Below are positions 51,690-54,929 of a stretch of DNA of 54,929 nucleotides, piece after piece. The notes under the pieces were generated by a model, which worked only from the letters and a program-made list of their open reading frames with translations, did not search any database and was not told the DNA's origin. Each line of letters starts with the position of its first letter. Positions within the stretch are counted from its first letter, which is position 1. Made by a program: the position numbers and the translations under genes. The DNA comes from Clostridiales bacterium (lineage in GTDB: Bacteria > Bacillota > Clostridia > Christensenellales > Borkfalkiaceae). The stretch is from positions 1 to 54,929 of the forward strand of contig SVIW01000011.1 of assembly GCA_015069295.1 (NCBI GenBank), read 5' to 3'.

Positions 51690-51742
51690 GTTTCCTGATT
51701 TTTGTTTCACAAAGGGTTTATGGGAAACAATTTTTGTGAAAC
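51690..51742. repeat. Two opposed heptamer pairs, P4 and P5 (GTGAAAC family)
   Basis: P4 on the minus strand: GTGAAAC (51710-51704) and AGGAAAC (51696-51690). P5 on the plus strand: GGGAAAC (51722-51728) and GTGAAAC (51736-51742). Both have 14-bp spacing. Together they make an imperfect inverted repeat filling the polA-coaE gap. Confidence 0.7.
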
Positions 51743-51749
51743 AATATTT

Positions 51750-54329
51750 TTATTTCGTTTCGTACCAGCTCTTCCCCACGCCGACTTCAACGGTTAAAGG
51801 TACTTCTAATTGTACGGCGTTTTCCATTTCTTCTTTCAAAATTTCCGCGACCTTAGTCGCTTCCTTTTCGGGGCAATCGATAATCAATTCGTCGTGAACC
51901 TGCAAGACGAGTTTGGCTTTATATCCCTCTTCTTTCAAGCGTTTCACAACGTTAATCATAGCAATCTTAATAATATCCGCGCTTGAACCTTGCAAAGGCA
52001 TATTCATTGCGGCTCTTTCTCCAAACGAACGTACGTTATAATTGGAGGAACGCAGCTCGTTAATAACTCGACGTCTGCCGCACAAAGTTTCCACAAACCC
52101 GTCTTTTGTTGCTTTTTCCACATTCCCGTTCATATACGCTTTTACGTCGGAGTAAGTTTCGAAATAACGATTGATATATTCTTGGGCTTTTTTCGACGAG
52201 ATATTCAAATCGTTTGCGAGTCCAAACGCGCTGATGCCGTAAATAATCCCGAAATTGACGGCTTTTGCATCTCTACGCATATCGGGAGTTACTTTGTCTA
52301 TAGGTACTTCGAAAACCTGCGCCGCCGTGGTGGTATGGATATCTTTTCCCTTGCAATACGCTTCAATCAACTCTTTACATTTTGAAAAATGTGCCAATAA
52401 CCGCAGTTCGATTTGCGAATAATCGGCGTCGATTAAAACGCACCCTTCGCTGGCGGTAAACAGTTTTCTCAGCTCTCTCCCTTCTTGGGTTCTTACGGGA
52501 ATATTTTGCAAATTGGGATTCACGCTAGAAAGTCTGCCCGTCTGGGTGTTTGCTTGGTTGTAGGTCGTATGCACGCGCCCGTTTTTAATCAACGGCTTAA
52601 ACCCTTCGATATAGGTCGAATTGATTTTTTGTATTTTGCGGTAACGCAAAAGATACCGAACGATTTCCGAGTGCTCTGCGTATTTTTCCAATTCCTCAGC
52701 GGTCGTTTTATAATTTTTGCTGTCTTTGTTCTTCTTTGCCCCTGCCCCGATTTTGAGTTTTTCGAACAAAATTTTGCCCAGTTGTTGAGTCGAATTGACG
52801 TTAAAGCGTTCGCCTGCCAATTCGTAAATTTTTTCTACCAGCTCGGAAAGCTCTTCGTTGTATTTTTTGGAAAAATCGTTTAACGCCTTGGCGTCAACGC
52901 AAATCCCCTGCTGTTCCATAGAGAATAATACCTCGATTAAAGGCAGTTCGATTTCCCGATACAGCTTCCTTTCTTGGGGGCGTAGCTGACTTTCAAAAAT
53001 CCCGTACAGACGATATAATCCGTAGGCTTTGTTTTTATCGGGCAGCGAATAATATTGCAAACAAAACTCCAATCCGTCCGAATTTCCAAGCCCGTCTGCA
53101 AGGCATTTTAAGATAGAAACGTCCTCAAAGGGCGCAGAATGCTCGATATCAAGCGGCGCGAGTTTGTGCATACAATCTTTAACGTTGTACGAAATTACCC
53201 GCTTTTTTCCCTCGTAAATGGATTTTAACAAGGGCGTAAGCTGATAATCGTAAAATCCGACGTCCAAAAGCCCCTTTTTAAGCGGGAAGAAGTATTCGTC
53301 GACAACCCCTGATTCGTTTTGCGGCAGATAAAGGCGTAAACCGTCGTTATCAAATTGACAGGCGAGGTAGCTTGCCGTGGAATTTTCCACGAGTGAAACA
53401 GCCTCTTCGACGGCGTTGGGTAACGTTTCCCGGACGATGATTTCTGCGTTCTCGGGTTGCGCGGAATTTTCTTCCTGCGTTTCGAAAACGTTTTTCGTTA
53501 ATAGACTTTTAAATTCTAATTCGGAAAATTTTTCTTTAACGGCGATGGGGAACGGCGTGCGTAAAACGCATTCGCTAAGCGAGATATCAAAAGGCGCGTC
53601 GGTATCGATCGTCGCTAATTTTTTCGAAAAGTAAGCGTTCTCTTTCCCTTCGGTAAGCTTTCTGTTCAGCGCGCCCGTAATCTCGTCTAAATGAGCGTAA
53701 ATCCCGTCCACGTCCCCGTATTTTTCAAGCAGCGTTAAGGCGGATTTTTCCCCCACGCCTGCAACTCCGGGAATATTATCCGATTTGTCCCCCATAAGCG
53801 CCTTTAAATCGATAATCTGCGCAGGCGTAAGCCCGATTTCGTTTTTGAAATTTTCTTGAGTTAATTCGAGAAGCTCGCTGACGCCCTTTTTGGTATAACA
53901 AACGTTGGTGCTTTCGTCTACCAATTGATAGGAATCCCTATCCCCCGTATAGATGTAGGTTTGTACGTTAAATTTCTTTGCAATCGTACCGATAAGATCG
54001 TCCGCTTCGTGTCCGGGCAATTCACAGATACGGATTTGCATCAATTTTAAAACCTCTTTCAAAATCGGCATTTGCACGGCGAGCTCGTCAGGCATAGGCT
54101 TTCTGCCCGCCTTGTATTGGTCGTACATCTTATGACGGAAGGTCGGCGCGTGCACGTCGAAAGCGACGGCGAAATAGGTCGGTTTTTTATCCGAAATAAT
54201 TTTCAGCATCAGTTTCACAAAACCGAACACACCGTTGGTCGGCAAGCCGTCCTTGGTCGTGAAAACGGGCGTTGCATAATACGCCCTGTTAAGCAAGCTG
54301 TTGCCGTCGATTAAAACGAGTTTTTCCAT
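51750..54329 (-). CDS. polA: DNA polymerase I
   Basis: 859 residues. A 5'-3' nuclease domain (1-~290, with GHEADDLIGT and LMGDKSDNIPGVAGVG), a middle domain where the 3'-5' exonuclease carboxylates are not recognisable, so proofreading is probably lost as in Bacillus and Thermus, and a family-A polymerase domain: motif A DADYSQIELRLLAH, motif B RRDAKAVNFGIIYG, motif C VHDELII. Start ATG 54329 has GAGG 8-9 bp upstream; an upstream in-frame codon at 54371 would overlap the promoter. Confidence 0.96.
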   Translation of the reverse strand: MEKLVLIDGNSLLNRAYYATPVFTTKDGLPTNGVFGFVKLMLKIISDKKPTYFAVAFDVHAPTFRHKMYDQYKAGRKPMPDELAVQMPILKEVLKLMQIRICELPGHEADDLIGTIAKKFNVQTYIYTGDRDSYQLVDESTNVCYTKKGVSELLELTQENFKNEIGLTPAQIIDLKALMGDKSDNIPGVAGVGEKSALTLLEKYGDVDGIYAHLDEITGALNRKLTEGKENAYFSKKLATIDTDAPFDISLSECVLRTPFPIAVKEKFSELEFKSLLTKNVFETQEENSAQPENAEIIVRETLPNAVEEAVSLVENSTASYLACQFDNDGLRLYLPQNESGVVDEYFFPLKKGLLDVGFYDYQLTPLLKSIYEGKKRVISYNVKDCMHKLAPLDIEHSAPFEDVSILKCLADGLGNSDGLEFCLQYYSLPDKNKAYGLYRLYGIFESQLRPQERKLYREIELPLIEVLFSMEQQGICVDAKALNDFSKKYNEELSELVEKIYELAGERFNVNSTQQLGKILFEKLKIGAGAKKNKDSKNYKTTAEELEKYAEHSEIVRYLLRYRKIQKINSTYIEGFKPLIKNGRVHTTYNQANTQTGRLSSVNPNLQNIPVRTQEGRELRKLFTASEGCVLIDADYSQIELRLLAHFSKCKELIEAYCKGKDIHTTTAAQVFEVPIDKVTPDMRRDAKAVNFGIIYGISAFGLANDLNISSKKAQEYINRYFETYSDVKAYMNGNVEKATKDGFVETLCGRRRVINELRSSNYNVRSFGERAAMNMPLQGSSADIIKIAMINVVKRLKEEGYKAKLVLQVHDELIIDCPEKEATKVAEILKEEMENAVQLEVPLTVEVGVGKSWYETK

Positions 54330-54361
54330 ATCAAATGCCTCTAAAATTTGTCTATAGAAGT

Positions 54362-54390
54362 ATTTTACCACGAAATAAAAAAAATCGCAA
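54362..54390 (-). promoter_or_regulatory. polA promoter
   Basis: On the minus strand TTGCGA (54390-54385), 17-bp spacer, TAAAAT (54367-54362), 33 bp before ATG. Confidence 0.68.
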
Positions 54391-54439
54391 GAGAATATAA
54401 AAAAGATTTAAAAAATTGTGAAAAAGCCCATTCAAACGC

Positions 54440-54468
54440 TTGCAATTTTATTTTAAATGCCGTATAAT
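54440..54468 (+). promoter_or_regulatory. tRNA-Leu promoter
   Basis: TTGCAA (54440-54445), 17-bp spacer, TATAAT (54463-54468), 16 bp before the tRNA. Confidence 0.85.
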
Positions 54469-54484
54469 AATAAAGCTTTCGAAA

Positions 54485-54570
54485 GCCGAAGTGGTGGAAT
54501 GGCAGACGCGACGGACTCAAAATCCGTTGGTAGTGATACCGTGTGGGTTCAAGTCCCACCTTCGGCACCA
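54485..54570 (+). tRNA. tRNA-Leu (anticodon CAA)
   Basis: 86 nt including an encoded CCA; a class II tRNA with a long variable arm. Acceptor GCCGAAG / CTTCGGC, anticodon arm ACGGA-CTCAAAA-TCCGT giving anticodon CAA (Leu, UUG), variable arm around TGGTAGTGATACCG, T arm GTGGG-TTCAAGT-CCCAC. Its 3' end recurs 190 bp downstream. Confidence 0.95.
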
Positions 54571-54600
54571 TAAAAACGGGAACAGCAAACGCTGTTCCCG
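54553..54600 (+). repeat. Direct repeat, copy 1 (tRNA-Leu 3' end plus terminator stem)
   Basis: 48 bp identical to 54743-54790, beginning inside the T arm of the tRNA and running through the terminator stem. Similarity continues about 12 bp further with one substitution and one indel. Confidence 0.92.
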
Positions 54601-54607
54601 GTTTTTT
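54577..54607 (+). terminator. tRNA-Leu terminator
   Basis: 10-bp stem CGGGAACAGC / GCTGTTCCCG, loop AAAC, then GTTTTTT. Confidence 0.9.
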
Positions 54608-54613
54608 CTTATC

Positions 54614-54751
54614 AGGTGGGACTTGAGGGTGGAGAAATTCGCGGGAGCGAATTGTTGGCGAAAAACGGTGAAGAAAAGAGACGGCAACAACGCCAACCAA
54701 ACAATTGATAATTGTTTGTCGGGGCGCGCCGCCAAAGGCGCTGTCCCACCT
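54614..54751. other. Hairpin-array segment between the direct repeats
   Basis: 138 bp bounded by inverted AGGTGGGAC (54614-54622) and GTCCCACCT (54743-54751). Inside are four successive stems: AATTCGC/GCGAATT (54636-54653), GTTGGCG/CGCCAAC (54654-54660 with 54691-54697), CAAACAATT/AATTGTTTG (54698-54718), GCGCC/GGCGC (54726-54741). No credible protein gene. It looks like a small non-autonomous element or structured RNA; nature unknown. Confidence 0.55.
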
Positions 54752-54790
54752 TCGGCACCATAAAAACGGGAACAGCAAACGCTGTTCCCG
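54743..54790 (+). repeat. Direct repeat, copy 2 (attR-like tRNA-Leu 3' end)
   Basis: Carries the last 18 bases of the tRNA-Leu gene with CCA, and the terminator stem, but no tRNA body. Confidence 0.92.
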
Positions 54791-54798
54791 TTTTTTTT
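54767..54798 (+). terminator. Second copy of the tRNA-Leu terminator
   Basis: Same 10-bp stem followed by T8, stronger than copy 1. Confidence 0.9.
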
Positions 54799-54842
54799 CT
54801 TATGCTGAATTATACTATCAAGTGCAACGCCCTAATAAAAAA

Positions 54843-54872
54843 ATGACAGTTCATATAAATCCGTGTTATAAT
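54843..54872 (+). promoter_or_regulatory. Promoter of the gene at the right edge
   Basis: ATGACA (54843-54848), 18-bp spacer, TATAAT (54867-54872). Confidence 0.65.
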
Positions 54873-54907
54873 AAGTCTACCACAACAAAAACAACAAGGA
54901 GAAATAT

Positions 54908-54929
54908 ATGAACTGCTACCATCATTTTA
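54908..54929 (+). CDS. Start of a gene cut by the window edge (possibly an IS30-type transposase)
   Basis: AAGGAG stands 6 bp before ATG 54908, and a promoter lies upstream, so a real gene starts here. Only MNCYHHF is visible. IS30-family transposases often begin with a similar segment (M-N-x-x-H-L-T before the helix-turn-helix), and AAGTGCAACGCC at 54821-54832 would fit an element end, but seven residues cannot prove it. Confidence 0.35.

Noticed and set aside
54365-54778. Long minus-strand open frame across tRNA-Leu.
   Set aside because: Its translation (VGLEPTRYHYQRILSPSRLP) is the well-known antisense reading of a tRNA-Leu gene, not a protein.
1-54929. CRISPR arrays, toxin-antitoxin pairs, restriction systems, retrons and biosynthetic clusters.
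   Set aside because: I looked for regularly spaced repeats, cas, reverse transcriptase, methyltransferase/nuclease and NRPS/PKS signatures and found none; the 14-bp GTGAAAC pairs are too short and few to be CRISPR.

Overview
The window looks like chromosome from a low-to-mid GC, endospore-forming anaerobe of the Clostridia (Bacillota), probably an uncultured gut lineage. The main evidence is a complete spoIIIA operon (AA to AH), spoIVB, a gerW/ytfJ-type gene, an IspH-S1 fusion, scpAB, LexA with a Bacillus-type SOS box, a glgBCDAP glycogen operon and a Na+-pumping biotin decarboxylase operon. I cannot name the genus from sequence alone. Most genes are ordinary housekeeping genes with strong Shine-Dalgarno sites and sigma-A promoters.

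Layout. 1-311: a 5' half of a tRNA-Thr and a promoter. 312-2690: MgtC-like protein, tRNA-Trp (minus), RNase HI and a TVP38-type membrane protein. 2828-7767: one operon for a membrane Na+ pump driven by biotin-dependent decarboxylation (divergent carboxyltransferase, gamma, biotin carrier, beta, alpha). 7882-13103: HI0933-type flavoprotein, then an AroH-Cmk fusion, PlsC and IspH-S1. 13220-15046: HtpG. 15129-19696: spoIIIAA-AH. 19787-29001: Asp23, nusB, folD, ispA, dxs, tlyA, nadK, argR, recN, spoIVB, a classic Clostridia gene string but without xseAB. 29071-36714: two DD-carboxypeptidases, lysA, an M50 protease, scpAB, a YtfI-position protein, gerW and an RluB-type pseudouridine synthase. 36765-40065: lexA and a Cys-rich small protein sharing an SOS-box intergenic region, hflX, and a XerS-like tyrosine recombinase. 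40369-50715: GH13 amylase, glgP, glgA, glgD, glgC and glgB, read leftward. 51088-54329: coaE and polA. 54485-54929: tRNA-Leu followed by a duplicated tRNA end and terminator, a chain of hairpins, and the first codons of a gene at the right edge.

Organisation. Nearly every gene left of 36.7 kb points right and nearly every gene right of it points left. This convergence, beside a XerS-like recombinase and a possible dif-like site, suggests the replication terminus lies near 37-40 kb (inference; needs GC skew).

No defence system, CRISPR array or large mobile island is present. The unusual material is small and repetitive. (1) A roughly 35-bp element made of two TATG..CATA palindromes 18 bp apart occurs at three places, one of them in frame inside a protein gene, plus a single palindrome inside the amylase gene. 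(2) Pairs of GTGAAAC heptamers spaced exactly 14 bp apart occur five times in two gene-boundary regions. (3) A 48-bp direct repeat of the tRNA-Leu 3' end plus terminator encloses a tandem hairpin array. (4) A folded non-coding stretch lies at 40.23-40.33 kb, and its first 17 bases recur at 50.95 kb. The AroH-Cmk fusion and the degenerate carboxyltransferase in the Na+-pump operon are the most interesting protein-level features.
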